Position numbers and translations under genes: made by a program
Shown: piece by piece, positions 35,690 through 44,131 of the stretch
How positions within the stretch are numbered: the stretch's first letter is position 1
Layout: each line of letters begins with the position of its first letter
Origin: Fibrobacterota bacterium
Lineage (GTDB): Bacteria > Fibrobacterota > Chitinivibrionia > Chitinivibrionales > Chitinispirillaceae
Assembly: GCA_023459055.1 (NCBI GenBank)
Contig: JAEWVR010000018.1
Span: 186,001-250,000 of the forward strand
Length of the DNA stretch: 64,000 bases
Reading direction: 5' to 3'
Notes under the pieces: model-generated
What the model saw: the letters and a program-made list of their open reading frames with translations, nothing else
Databases searched by the model: none
Told to the model about the DNA's origin: nothing

Positions 35690-36303
35690 TGAGCAGCGAT
35701 TTAAAAAATACAGAACTGTTTTTGAGAGGTATTATTCAGGAAAACACCATTTTCCGTCAGGCAATAAGCTTGTGTCCGGCGATTGCAGTGACATCAACGG
35801 TCAGGGATGGTTTCATGATGGGTATTGCCGTGTTATTTGTACAGACGATGGTAAACATGACCGTATCGTCAATGCGTTCGGCGATTCATCCAAGAATCCG
35901 TCTCCCGATTTTTATGCTGATTATCTCCGGCTGGGTAACCGTTACCGATATGTTATGTGCCGCATTTGCACCGGGTGTGTATGCGACACTTGGCTTGTAT
36001 ATCCAGTTAATAGTCGCATTTGCATCAATACTTGCTGCCGCGGAATCGTTTGCAAGTAAGAATGGTGTTATTAAGTCAACCTTTGATGGGCTCGGGCGCG
36101 GGGCCGGATTTCTACTGGCGATGATTGCGATCAGTGCGGTTCGGGAGTTACTTGGCAAAGGAACAATTCTTGACTACCCGGTATTATTCGGTGCAAAACC
36201 GCTGCTGATCATGATTCTCCCTGCCGGTGGATTTATTACAGCAGGTTTACTGATGGCACTGTTTAATTATCTCGATCAAAAATTTTCGAAAAAAGCTGCA
36301 TAA
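35689..36303 (+). CDS. rnfE: Rnf complex subunit E
   Basis: 204 residues with six membrane helices. Family segments are LRGIIQENTIFRQAISLCPAIAVT near the N-terminus, FVQTMVNMTVSSMR, and the glycine-rich DGLGRGAGFLLAMIAISAVRELLG. Together with RnfA it forms the inverted pair of membrane subunits that holds the in-membrane iron-sulfur centre; the Cys in SLCPAIA is the expected ligand. Confidence 0.94.
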   Translation: MSSDLKNTELFLRGIIQENTIFRQAISLCPAIAVTSTVRDGFMMGIAVLFVQTMVNMTVSSMRSAIHPRIRLPIFMLIISGWVTVTDMLCAAFAPGVYATLGLYIQLIVAFASILAAAESFASKNGVIKSTFDGLGRGAGFLLAMIAISAVRELLGKGTILDYPVLFGAKPLLIMILPAGGFITAGLLMALFNYLDQKFSKKAA

Positions 36304-36320
36304 GTTAAGGAGTATAAACG

Positions 36321-36914
36321 ATGAGTCATGAATTTTTAAAATTATTTGAAATAGTGATCGCAAGTTCACTGATTAATAACTTTGTATTTACACGATTCCT
36401 TGGTCTCTGCATTTTCTTTGGTGTTTCAAAGAAAACTGAAACTGCTGTGGGTATGAGCATTACCTTTACGGCCGTCATGATGATCAGTGCTGCGGCAAGC
36501 TGGATCATTTTCAACTACCTGATGATTCCTTTACATCTGCAGTTCCTTAAGATTGTTGTATTCATCGGGGTTGTTGCAGGTCTCGTTCAGGCAAGTGATA
36601 CAATCATGAAAAAAATTGCACCGGCACTGTTCCATAAGCTTGGTGTGTATCTTGCACTGATTTCGACTAACTGTATCATTCTGGCTGTACCGATTATTAA
36701 CGTTGACGAAAAACACAGTTTTCTCGAAAGTCTAGCACTTGCTCTTGGTAGCGGTATCGGTTTTGCAATAGCCCTGATCGTTATGGCAAGCTTACGTGAA
36801 CGTATGGAAGTTGCAAATGTACCCAAAATATTCAAAGGATTGCCGCTTGCATTTATCATTACCGGCATGGTTGCACTTGCATTCTCAGGTTTTTCCGGGC
36901 TGATTTCTCACTAA
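36321..36914 (+). CDS. rnfA: Rnf complex subunit A
   Basis: 197 residues, six helices. Signature ASSLINNFVFTRFLGLCIFFGVSKK at the N-terminus (with the cluster-ligand Cys in GLCIFFG) and a second Cys in STNCIILAVPI near residue 117. Homologous to RnfE with opposite topology. GGAG precedes the ATG. Confidence 0.94.
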   Translation: MSHEFLKLFEIVIASSLINNFVFTRFLGLCIFFGVSKKTETAVGMSITFTAVMMISAAASWIIFNYLMIPLHLQFLKIVVFIGVVAGLVQASDTIMKKIAPALFHKLGVYLALISTNCIILAVPIINVDEKHSFLESLALALGSGIGFAIALIVMASLRERMEVANVPKIFKGLPLAFIITGMVALAFSGFSGLISH

Positions 36915-36961
36915 GTAAACTATCGGAGAATGACCTGGGTTTTTATTTTATTGGAGGAATA

Positions 36962-37915
36962 ATGGAATACATACATAGTGCAGTATCATTACTGCAGACA
37001 GGAATAGAATTGACACGACTGGTACTGCAGTTTGCCGGATCTCATACGACACCAATATTTGAGGTTGGTGTAGGGTCTGCGATGAGTACTGATGGAGCAG
37101 ACAGTATCAACATTCCGAAATTACTGACAACTGCAGCCGTGTTTCTTGCCGGTCTTGCACTTGTTTTTGGTGTTACTCTTGCATTAATTGCAAAGTACTT
37201 TTTTACAAAATCAGATCCAAAGGTTGAAAAAGTCTCTGAGCTTCTGGCTCATGCACACTGTGGAGCCTGCGGTTTCGCCGGATGTCATCAGTATGCCGAA
37301 GCAGTCGTTAACAATCCGGATGTATCTCCTTCTCTCTGTACTCCCGCAGGTAAAGCAGCCGCAGCAAAAATTGCAGCACTCACCGGTAAAGAGATGGGTG
37401 AAGCAGAACCGAAAGTTGCATTTGTCGCATGCCGCGGTGATTCTGAAATGTCAAAGAAAAAATTTGAACATCGCGGTGTTCCTGATTGCGTTGCCGCAGC
37501 AGCTGTTGGCGGTGGTGATAAAGAATGTCCGTTTGGATGTCTTGGGTATGGATCGTGTGAAGCGGCATGTCCATTTGACGCAATACATATTAATGAACGC
37601 GGACTTGCTGAAGTGGATTCATCAAAGTGTGTTGCCTGCGGTATATGTGTCAAGGCATGTCCGAGAAAGATCATTTCGATTGTTCCCAAGAACAAAAAAC
37701 CATTTGTCAAGTGTTACTCAAATGACAAAGGCCCTGCAGTAAAAAGATACTGTAAAGTTGGCTGCATCGGATGTGGTCTATGTGTTAAAAATTGTCCGTC
37801 ACAGGCAATTGAGATGGTTAAAAATCTCGCTAAGATTGACAACAAAAAATGTACTGATTGCGGTATTTGCGAGACTAAGTGTCCGACAAAGGCAATTCAG
37901 CGGATTAAAATTTAA
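36962..37915 (+). CDS. rnfB: Rnf complex subunit B (ferredoxin-accepting)
   Basis: 317 residues. The membrane helix (LLTTAAVFLAGLALVFGVTLALIA) starts only near residue 57, after an unusual N-terminal extension of about 50 residues; a strong GGAGG before the ATG at 36962 supports this start. The 4Fe-4S domain follows (HCGACGFAGCHQYAEAV), then three further ferredoxin motifs: CPFGCLGYGSCEAACP with CVACGICVKACP, CIGCGLCVKNCP, and CTDCGICETKCP. RnfB is the entry point for electrons from reduced ferredoxin. A terminator follows. Confidence 0.94.
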   Translation: MEYIHSAVSLLQTGIELTRLVLQFAGSHTTPIFEVGVGSAMSTDGADSINIPKLLTTAAVFLAGLALVFGVTLALIAKYFFTKSDPKVEKVSELLAHAHCGACGFAGCHQYAEAVVNNPDVSPSLCTPAGKAAAAKIAALTGKEMGEAEPKVAFVACRGDSEMSKKKFEHRGVPDCVAAAAVGGGDKECPFGCLGYGSCEAACPFDAIHINERGLAEVDSSKCVACGICVKACPRKIISIVPKNKKPFVKCYSNDKGPAVKRYCKVGCIGCGLCVKNCPSQAIEMVKNLAKIDNKKCTDCGICETKCPTKAIQRIKI

Positions 37916-37942
37916 ATGTGATTAATTCAGATAGTATTTTTT

Positions 37943-37980
37943 AAAAAAGGTCTCTTGTAATAATTACGAGAGACCTTTTT
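37943..37980 (+). terminator. Terminator after rnfB
   Basis: A hairpin AAAAAGGTCTCTTGTAAT paired with ATTACGAGAGACCTTTTT (one G.T pair) ends in a T run, about 30 bp after the rnfB stop. It closes the rnfCDGEAB transcript. Confidence 0.85.
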
Positions 37981-38106
37981 ATTAGTGCATTCCACTATCA
38001 TGAGTTCCTTCGTGTTAAGTACCTCTGACATCAAAAACTAAATGTCCCTTGCCCGAAAGGAAGTCATTAGCTTTTCGGGGGAAATTTTCATCAAGAAAGA
38101 ATTTCA

Positions 38107-38334
38107 TTATTTACTTATTTCATAAGTGAAGCACTCAAAATTCGCCAGCTCACTACCGAAATCAAGAGCAGCCCGAATATCCTCATTTGTTAACGATGGA
38201 TAATTGTCAATTATATCGGTTACAGATGCACCAGATGCCAGATCACATAGAATATTACTTACAAGTATTCGGGTATCTTTTATAACCGGTTTCCCATGGC
38301 AAACCAGGGGATCTATTACAACTCTATCGTTCAT
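38107..38334 (-). CDS. DUF433 family protein (antitoxin-like)
   Basis: 75 residues from the ATG at 38334, which has GGAGGA just upstream. The DUF433 pattern is complete: RVVIDPLVCHGKPVIKDTRILVSNILCDLASGASVTDIIDNYPSLTNEDIRAALDFG is the MerR-like DNA-binding core found in many PIN/DUF5615 antitoxins. No toxin gene lies next to it on either side, so this is an orphan or has another regulatory role. Confidence 0.8.
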   Translation of the reverse strand: MNDRVVIDPLVCHGKPVIKDTRILVSNILCDLASGASVTDIIDNYPSLTNEDIRAALDFGSELANFECFTYEISK

Positions 38335-38565
38335 ATCTTCCTCCATTTATAAATATACCAATATTTGTCCTATGCAGTAAGGTATTGTGAGATTCAGCTC
38401 CCTGATCCGACTACAATTTCACGTTAGTAATGCAACACTAACGTTTTACCAGTTCGCAGCAGTATACTATTAGAATGCTCCTAATTAAATACCAGCATAA
38501 GAATCAAAGCGTTAGTACATACAAACAGAGCACTCTTTTTCAAATATTGATCGTAATCGTACCAA

Positions 38566-40152
38566 TCAGCAGTACACCTCAAGATCATCAAACATCTGGC
38601 TTGAAAACAGGATCTTCCTGAATTTCGCGAGGTCATCATGGAAGACGCGGCTGTTATCGTATACCTGAAAATCCTTCTTTAGTGCTTTGTAAATTGATGA
38701 TGTTCCTTTACCCATACGGCTTTCGCATTTGCGGAAGTGAAGTGCCTGCAACTGTCCAAGGACTTCAAGGGTGATAACATGCTTCGCATTTGATACTGAT
38801 TTGAACGCTTTACGTGCGGCGACTGTTCCCATGCTGACAACATCCTGGTTTGATGCATTACAGGAAATTGATAATGTACTGACCGGATTTGCCAGCTGAC
38901 GATTCTCGGCGGTCGTTGATGTCGCAAGATACTGCGCACCCATAAATCCCATGGTGAGCCCTGTGACCCCGGCAATCAGATGCTCCGGGAGTCCCTCATT
39001 AAGATTACTATCAAGCAGCTTATTAAGTCTTCGTTCCGATAATGTACAGATTTCAGAGACTGCCATCGCAAGCATATCCATTGCATACCCGATGCTCTGC
39101 CCGTGGAAATTACCTCCATGAATCACCTTTTTCTTATCGGGAATAATAATAGGGTTATCATTTGATGAATTCGCTTCTATCTCAATCGTTTTTGTCACTG
39201 CGTCAATTGCCTCACAAACCGGAGCTAAGATCTGTGGCGTGCATCGTATCGAATAGACATCCTGAACGTTGATACTTGTTTCGTAAACAAGCCCGTCTGT
39301 TTCCTGATTCCTGATTCGATCATGCATTTCGCTGCGTAACGTAATATTCTCTGACCCCTTATACAACTTGCGAATAATATCTGCAATTTTTACCTGACCC
39401 GGATGAGGTTTTACACTATGCAAGTCTTCATCGAAGGCATCATCGATACCGCCGAATATTTCAACTGCGAAAGCTGCATTGACACATGCGATACGCAGCA
39501 GTTTTTTTGCTCCAAACAGCGCAAATGCCCCGATAGCAGTCATTGCGGCAGTTCCGTTCATCAGGGCAATTCCCTCTTTAAATGACAAGCGGTAAGGGGT
39601 GATACCGGTATCACGGAAGATATCTGCGACAGGACGCAGTTCCTTTTTGTAAAACGCCTTGCCCTCACCGATAATTGCCAGTGCCATATGTGCAAGATGA
39701 ATAAGATCCCCCGACGCACCCACGCTGCCGCATTCAGGAATGTAAGGTGCAATTCCGGCATTGATCATATCACGAATATGTTCCAGAAGACTTATTCTCA
39801 CCCCGGAAAAGCCTTTGGCAAGCGTATTCAGCCTGACAGCCATCACTGCCAAAGCGATATAGGGTTTCAATGGATCACCAAGACCTGCAGCATGGCTTCT
39901 GATAAGGTTCACCTGAAGCGCCTCGATCTCGTTATCATTAATAATTTTATTACACATCGGCCCAAATGAGGTATTTACTCCGTAAATAATCCGCTTTTGC
40001 GCAACTTCATTTTCGAGAAAATCCCGTGATGCCTTGCAACGGGCGAGTGTATCACTGTCGATTGTTACTGTTTTATCACCAATGCCTATTGCGACGATGT
40101 CTTCAACGGTAAGATCTGCACCTGTAAGGTTCACCTGAGGTCTTGCTATCAT
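38566..40152 (-). CDS. Aromatic amino-acid ammonia-lyase (HAL/PAL/TAL family)
   Basis: 528 residues from the ATG at 40152 (AAAAGGA upstream; an earlier in-frame ATG is less likely). The MIO cofactor triad Ala-Ser-Gly is at 146-148 in GSVGASGDL. Catalytic Tyr57 is in IYGVNTSFG and the substrate-pocket SH at 86-87 is in LIRSHAAG. The C-terminal GGNFHGQ and NQDVVSMG are also present. Histidine lyases have NQEDHVSM at the last place; here the Glu is missing, as in tyrosine lyases of flexirubin/aryl-polyene clusters. The likely product is coumarate or cinnamate, a starter unit. It diverges from the radical SAM gene of the adjoining KS cluster. No other hut genes are present. Confidence 0.85.
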   Translation of the reverse strand: MIARPQVNLTGADLTVEDIVAIGIGDKTVTIDSDTLARCKASRDFLENEVAQKRIIYGVNTSFGPMCNKIINDNEIEALQVNLIRSHAAGLGDPLKPYIALAVMAVRLNTLAKGFSGVRISLLEHIRDMINAGIAPYIPECGSVGASGDLIHLAHMALAIIGEGKAFYKKELRPVADIFRDTGITPYRLSFKEGIALMNGTAAMTAIGAFALFGAKKLLRIACVNAAFAVEIFGGIDDAFDEDLHSVKPHPGQVKIADIIRKLYKGSENITLRSEMHDRIRNQETDGLVYETSINVQDVYSIRCTPQILAPVCEAIDAVTKTIEIEANSSNDNPIIIPDKKKVIHGGNFHGQSIGYAMDMLAMAVSEICTLSERRLNKLLDSNLNEGLPEHLIAGVTGLTMGFMGAQYLATSTTAENRQLANPVSTLSISCNASNQDVVSMGTVAARKAFKSVSNAKHVITLEVLGQLQALHFRKCESRMGKGTSSIYKALKKDFQVYDNSRVFHDDLAKFRKILFSSQMFDDLEVYC

Positions 40153-40438
40153 GCTGCTTTTTCCTTTTATTGAATATCCTGCCCCCGGCTGATCAACGCA
40201 TAGCATCCGTTTATGACGGCTCTGCCATTCAGATCCGGTTCATAGAAAATAGTACCTCAGATCGATGTTTTCCATGTTTTTTTAATATTTTATCTTGCGA
40301 AAATATTACTTTTAATAACCTGATCTTAAAAACAGTCTGTTGTGTAGCTCACCGGCATGGCATCATTTTTTATACCAAAAAACCGGTTCTCACACTACTC
40401 ACTAGCAAAAACGCTGGTATTTACGGAATTGAGTCGAT

Positions 40439-41812
40439 TTGAAAAAAGTTCTTCTTGTCAGTATCAATAAATGTGTCTACCCCTACCCTGTTTATCCACT
40501 CGGGATTTCGCATCTTGGTGCAGCGTTATCGAACAGTAACTACGATGTTGCTTTTTTTGATCTTGGGGTCAGTGATCAGCAGCTTGAGGCAACGATCAGC
40601 GACTACAATCCTGATTTTGTCTGCCTCTCCATGCGTAACATTGATGACATCCGTATCGACAATCCGGTGTATTTCATCCCGGAACTTGAAAAAACAACTT
40701 TACGGGTGCGAACTGTGTGTAAAGCACCGGTAATCATCGGTGGCAGTGCATTTTCGCTCTTTCCCGAAGAACTATACAAATTAACCGGGGCTGATTATGG
40801 CATCATGAGTGAGGGTGAAGTATCACTGGTGATGCTGCTGGATTTACTTTCAAGCCAGTCAATCTCACATGATACATTAATAACCATACCCGGACTGGTA
40901 TACAGAAATGGGTCAGGAATACAGCGAAATCCATGCAGAAATATCGATGCAGCAACTATCCCCGACGCACTTCGCGATCCTGCGTTTGAAGCATACTATA
41001 AAGAAAGCAGCGGGGTGATCAACATTCAGTCACAGCGCGGATGTCCGTGCCGGTGCTGTTATTGCACCTATCCGGTCATTGAGGGACGAGTACCACGCTA
41101 CCGTCCTGTAAAGAATGTCGTTGATGAGATTCTTGAATCAAAAAAACGGGGTCATTCATACTTTTTTATGGTTGATTCTGTTTTTAATACAAGCAAAGAT
41201 CATGTTTACTCCTTTTGTGAAGAATTGATCAGCCGTAATGCTCAAATTAAGTGGAGCTGTTTTCTTAAGCCGTCCAATCTTGATGAATCGATGGTTGCAG
41301 TGCTCGCCAAAGCAGGTCTGACTCATATAGAATTCGGAACCGATAGTTTCAGTGATACAGTCCTTGCTGCATATCACAAAGACTTTACATTTAACGACAT
41401 TTATAATGCAAGTGAGTGGGCCAGAATCCACAATATCAACTATGCACATTTTCTGATCTGCGGCGGTCCCGGCGAAACCGAAACGACATTGAATGAATCA
41501 TTTATAAATTCCAGACAGCTCAAAAAGACGGTTATATTCCCATTTGTCGGAATGCGCCTGTATCCTGACACAGCTCTTTACAAAAGGGCTCTTGATGAGC
41601 ATCTTATCACAACAGGCACAAATTTACTGGAACCTTTTTTCTATATCGCACCATCAATTACAAAAGGAAAAATCAACACACTGCTGCGGTCATTCCATGA
41701 GCAGATGCCCAACTGGATGATCGATGATGCACCACCAGAAATAGTTGCTATCATGAAAAAACTCAGACTTAAAGGTATTCAGGGACCCTTGTGGGAATTT
41801 CTTGTGCGGTGA
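40439..41812 (+). CDS. B12-binding-domain radical SAM protein (lipid/ladderane-cluster type)
   Basis: 457 residues, TTG start. The N-terminal 150 residues form a cobalamin-binding-like Rossmann domain (YPLGISHLGAALSNSNYDV ... VIIGGSAFSLFPEEL), without a clear DxHxxG motif, so base-off His-off binding or loss of B12 binding is possible. The radical SAM core starts IQSQRGCPCRCCYC with cluster cysteines 202, 206 and 209, followed by FFMVDSVFN and THIEFGTDSFSD. It resembles the B12/radical SAM family recorded with ladderane-type lipid clusters (from memory). It precedes the KS genes, separated only by an inverted repeat. Confidence 0.75.
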   Translation: MKKVLLVSINKCVYPYPVYPLGISHLGAALSNSNYDVAFFDLGVSDQQLEATISDYNPDFVCLSMRNIDDIRIDNPVYFIPELEKTTLRVRTVCKAPVIIGGSAFSLFPEELYKLTGADYGIMSEGEVSLVMLLDLLSSQSISHDTLITIPGLVYRNGSGIQRNPCRNIDAATIPDALRDPAFEAYYKESSGVINIQSQRGCPCRCCYCTYPVIEGRVPRYRPVKNVVDEILESKKRGHSYFFMVDSVFNTSKDHVYSFCEELISRNAQIKWSCFLKPSNLDESMVAVLAKAGLTHIEFGTDSFSDTVLAAYHKDFTFNDIYNASEWARIHNINYAHFLICGGPGETETTLNESFINSRQLKKTVIFPFVGMRLYPDTALYKRALDEHLITTGTNLLEPFFYIAPSITKGKINTLLRSFHEQMPNWMIDDAPPEIVAIMKKLRLKGIQGPLWEFLVR

Positions 41813-41830
41813 GAACTCGGCCTCTAACAA

Positions 41831-41929
41831 CACGCCCCCTAAATCCCCCGCAGGGGGACTTGAAGAGTGTGTACAATTAGATAAAACTTATTTTTTCAAA
41901 GTCCCCCTGCGGGGGATTTAGGGGGCGTG
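41831..41929. repeat. Inverted repeat with 31-bp perfect arms
   Basis: The arms 41831-41861 and 41899-41929 are exact reverse complements, separated by 37 bp. Each arm also holds its own smaller palindrome (CCCCCGCAGGGGG). The arms start with ACGCCCCCTAAATCCCCC. It lies between the radical SAM gene and the first KS gene. It could fold into one very stable hairpin; no T run follows, so it is more like a dispersed REP/MITE-type element than a terminator. Confidence 0.85.
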
Positions 41930-41945
41930 CAGGATTAAAGGGATT

Positions 41946-43043
41946 ATGACAAAACAAATCATTCTAAAAAACTACCAGATACTCAGTGCTTCAGGAAATC
42001 TGGAGCGAACATGTGATTCACTGTATAAAGGGATTACAACAATTAAACCGGGCCCGTGTTTCGGAGTTAATGTTCCTCATGCATCATTTGATAATATCGC
42101 CCTGCGCACACTCGAAAATGCTATAAGGGCACTTTCATTTTCACCATCTTTTACTGGTGATCACTTACTCTTTATCTTTGCAGCTGCAAAAGGCGAGTTG
42201 ACATCACTGGAACAATATTACAGAGGTGATACATCAAAAGATATTTACGAATCCCTCCTTGATATACAATGTATTCGTGCTGTCAAAGCGCTTGCAATCA
42301 ATCCGGCCCATACAACCATTATGTCAAGCGCATGTGCATCAGGTGCAGTCGCGATTGACTATGCAAAAGAGCAGCTTGCGCTCGGACGATACACCGATGT
42401 GATCATTTTCGCATATGATACGATTTCGGAGTTTGTCATAAAAGGTTTCAATGCACTTAACGCACTTAGCCCGGAACCTGCCCGACCATTTGACAAAACA
42501 CGAAACGGTCTGACCCTCGGTGATGGAGCCGCGATTGCGCACCTTACCTATGAGGAACCATCACAGGGAGACATTGTCATCTGCGGATCAGGAACATCCA
42601 ATGATGCCAACCACCGCACGGGTCCATCACGAACCGGTGATGGCCTCCACAGAGCAATTACCCTTGCACTTGACGATGCTCACATCACCCCGGATAAAAT
42701 TGCAGCAGTAAAGTGTCACGGTACTGCGACAAACTACAATGATGCAATGGAGGCGAAAGCACTCTTCAGTACATTCGGTGAAAATATACCGCCGACGTTA
42801 TCGTTAAAAGGTGCAATAGGTCACACAAGCGGTGCCGGATCACTGCTTGAAATCTGCCTGAGTACTGAATTTATCAAACGGAGAATGATCCCTCCTACAA
42901 TTGGTTTTTCTGAACACGGTGTTGACGAACCAGTAAAGATCTGCGCATCAAGCCAGACTATTGACAAAACACACATACTCTGTCTGTCTGCCGGATTTGG
43001 CGGTCTTAACTGTGCGGTGATTATTAAGGAGGTGCAGCCATGA
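41946..43043 (+). CDS. Beta-ketoacyl synthase (KS, FabF-like)
   Basis: 365 residues, shorter than FabF (about 410). The complete catalytic set is visible: Cys130 in MSSACASG, His258 in KCHGTATNYND, Lys288 and His293 in LKGAIGHTSG. So it should catalyse decarboxylative condensation on an acyl carrier protein. Its TGA overlaps the ATG of the next, catalytically incomplete KS-like gene (ATGA), a coupling typical of KS-alpha/KS-beta pairs. GGG lies a few bases before the start. Confidence 0.88.
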   Translation: MTKQIILKNYQILSASGNLERTCDSLYKGITTIKPGPCFGVNVPHASFDNIALRTLENAIRALSFSPSFTGDHLLFIFAAAKGELTSLEQYYRGDTSKDIYESLLDIQCIRAVKALAINPAHTTIMSSACASGAVAIDYAKEQLALGRYTDVIIFAYDTISEFVIKGFNALNALSPEPARPFDKTRNGLTLGDGAAIAHLTYEEPSQGDIVICGSGTSNDANHRTGPSRTGDGLHRAITLALDDAHITPDKIAAVKCHGTATNYNDAMEAKALFSTFGENIPPTLSLKGAIGHTSGAGSLLEICLSTEFIKRRMIPPTIGFSEHGVDEPVKICASSQTIDKTHILCLSAGFGGLNCAVIIKEVQP

Positions 43044-43798
43044 GTACAATGTACATCAATGGATGCGGTGCTGTAACTAACAGCGGTATTTATTCAGCGA
43101 CATCACACAAACTTTGGGATCCGTCACAAACATCGATCGATTCGATCCGGCGGGATCAGGTGCTTGGTACACCCCTGCCGCTTTTTGGCAAACTCGCATT
43201 CCCCGACAAACTTACGTTCAGTGCGGCATCACTTGCCCTTGAGGGAATCACTGGGCTGCCACAGGAGCGTAGTGGAATTTCGATTGCCATTCCTTACGGA
43301 TCACTCACGACCGATATGTTTTTTATGGAATCGGCCCTTGGACCATTACCAAGCCCGGCTTACTTCAGTGCCACCCTGCCATCATCGACAATCGCTGATA
43401 TTGCAATTTATTATAAATTCAAAGGACCTGACCGGGTCTTTTGCGGGGGAAGTTCCCCTGTATATGATGCACTCACGGCAGCATCGGATCTCCTTTCTCT
43501 GGAAAAAGCATCTATCGTTCTTTTTTGTGCAGTCTGGGCGATTGATCCGGCAAACAGGAAGAAACTGAACACTTCTACACTTATTGAAGACGCGGCGTTT
43601 GCACTGCTTTTGTCATCAGAACCTATCAGTCCGCAAGCGCAGCCGTGCAGATTAGTTAATCCACTGGTTACATCAGCAGGAAACCCCCGGAACGATTACA
43701 ATTTCTGTCTAAAAGCCGTTGAGTGTTTCAGATGTAAAAAGAAAGATGTAATTCCATTTACGGACAACGGTTCTGAAAATTATTTTGAGATACTATGA
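43040..43798 (+). CDS. KS-like chain-length-factor protein (no catalytic Cys)
   Basis: 252 residues, matching the short 'Ketoacyl-synt_2' type. The N-terminus has MYINGCGAVTNSG and the middle has SSTIADIAIYYKFKGPDRVFCGGSS, which aligns with the KS nucleophile loop. The catalytic Cys position is Gly137, and the histidine half of the KS fold is missing. It probably forms a heterodimer with the preceding KS and shapes chain length. Upstream overlap with the KS gene is four bases. A heptamer array follows before the ACP gene. Confidence 0.75.
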   Translation: MSTMYINGCGAVTNSGIYSATSHKLWDPSQTSIDSIRRDQVLGTPLPLFGKLAFPDKLTFSAASLALEGITGLPQERSGISIAIPYGSLTTDMFFMESALGPLPSPAYFSATLPSSTIADIAIYYKFKGPDRVFCGGSSPVYDALTAASDLLSLEKASIVLFCAVWAIDPANRKKLNTSTLIEDAAFALLLSSEPISPQAQPCRLVNPLVTSAGNPRNDYNFCLKAVECFRCKKKDVIPFTDNGSENYFEIL

Positions 43799-43816
43799 AA
43801 ATAAGACAGGAGTATT

Positions 43817-43851
43817 TCTACTTACTACTTTCTACTTACTACTGACTACTT
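43817..43851. repeat. Heptamer array (TCTACTT/ACTACTT) between the KS pair and ACP
   Basis: Five consecutive 7-bp units: TCTACTT, ACTACTT, TCTACTT, ACTACTG, ACTACTT. On the other strand they read AGTAGTA/AAGTAGA, like the arrays at 51032-51073. The array lies just before the ACP ribosome-binding site. Confidence 0.75.
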
Positions 43852-43867
43852 CTAAAAGGAAACATAC

Positions 43868-44128
43868 ATGGATCAGTTGATGGACGAACTCAAGACAAAA
43901 CTTATTTCACAGCTTAAGCTCAGTGATGTTACACCTGCAGATATTGATCCTGACGCCCCACTTATCGGCGGAGGACTCGGGCTCGACTCTATCGATACAC
44001 TGGAAATACTCGTGATTCTTCAAAAGGATTATGGTGTCACTGTTCCGGATGTCAATGCTGGACGTAAAGTTTTTGCATCACTGCGTGCACTCGCACAATA
44101 TATCACTGATAGCAAGGTAACAAACTGA
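43868..44128 (+). CDS. Acyl carrier protein
   Basis: 86 residues, acidic, with the phosphopantetheine attachment motif GLGLDSIDTLE (Ser41) and the recognition helix after it (ILVILQKDYGVTVPD). It lies between the two KS/CLF pairs and should carry the growing chain for both. AAAAGGAAA precedes the ATG. It is more likely dedicated to this cluster than the housekeeping AcpP. Confidence 0.92.
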   Translation: MDQLMDELKTKLISQLKLSDVTPADIDPDAPLIGGGLGLDSIDTLEILVILQKDYGVTVPDVNAGRKVFASLRALAQYITDSKVTN

Positions 44129-44131
44129 TTC

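Noticed and set aside
38566..40152. Histidine degradation locus (hutH)
   Set aside because: No hutU, hutI or hutG nearby, and the histidine-lyase Glu is missing in the NQD segment.
41831..41929. Inverted repeat as a Rho-independent terminator
   Set aside because: Arms far longer than usual and no T run after the right arm on the transcribed strand; kept as a repeat element.
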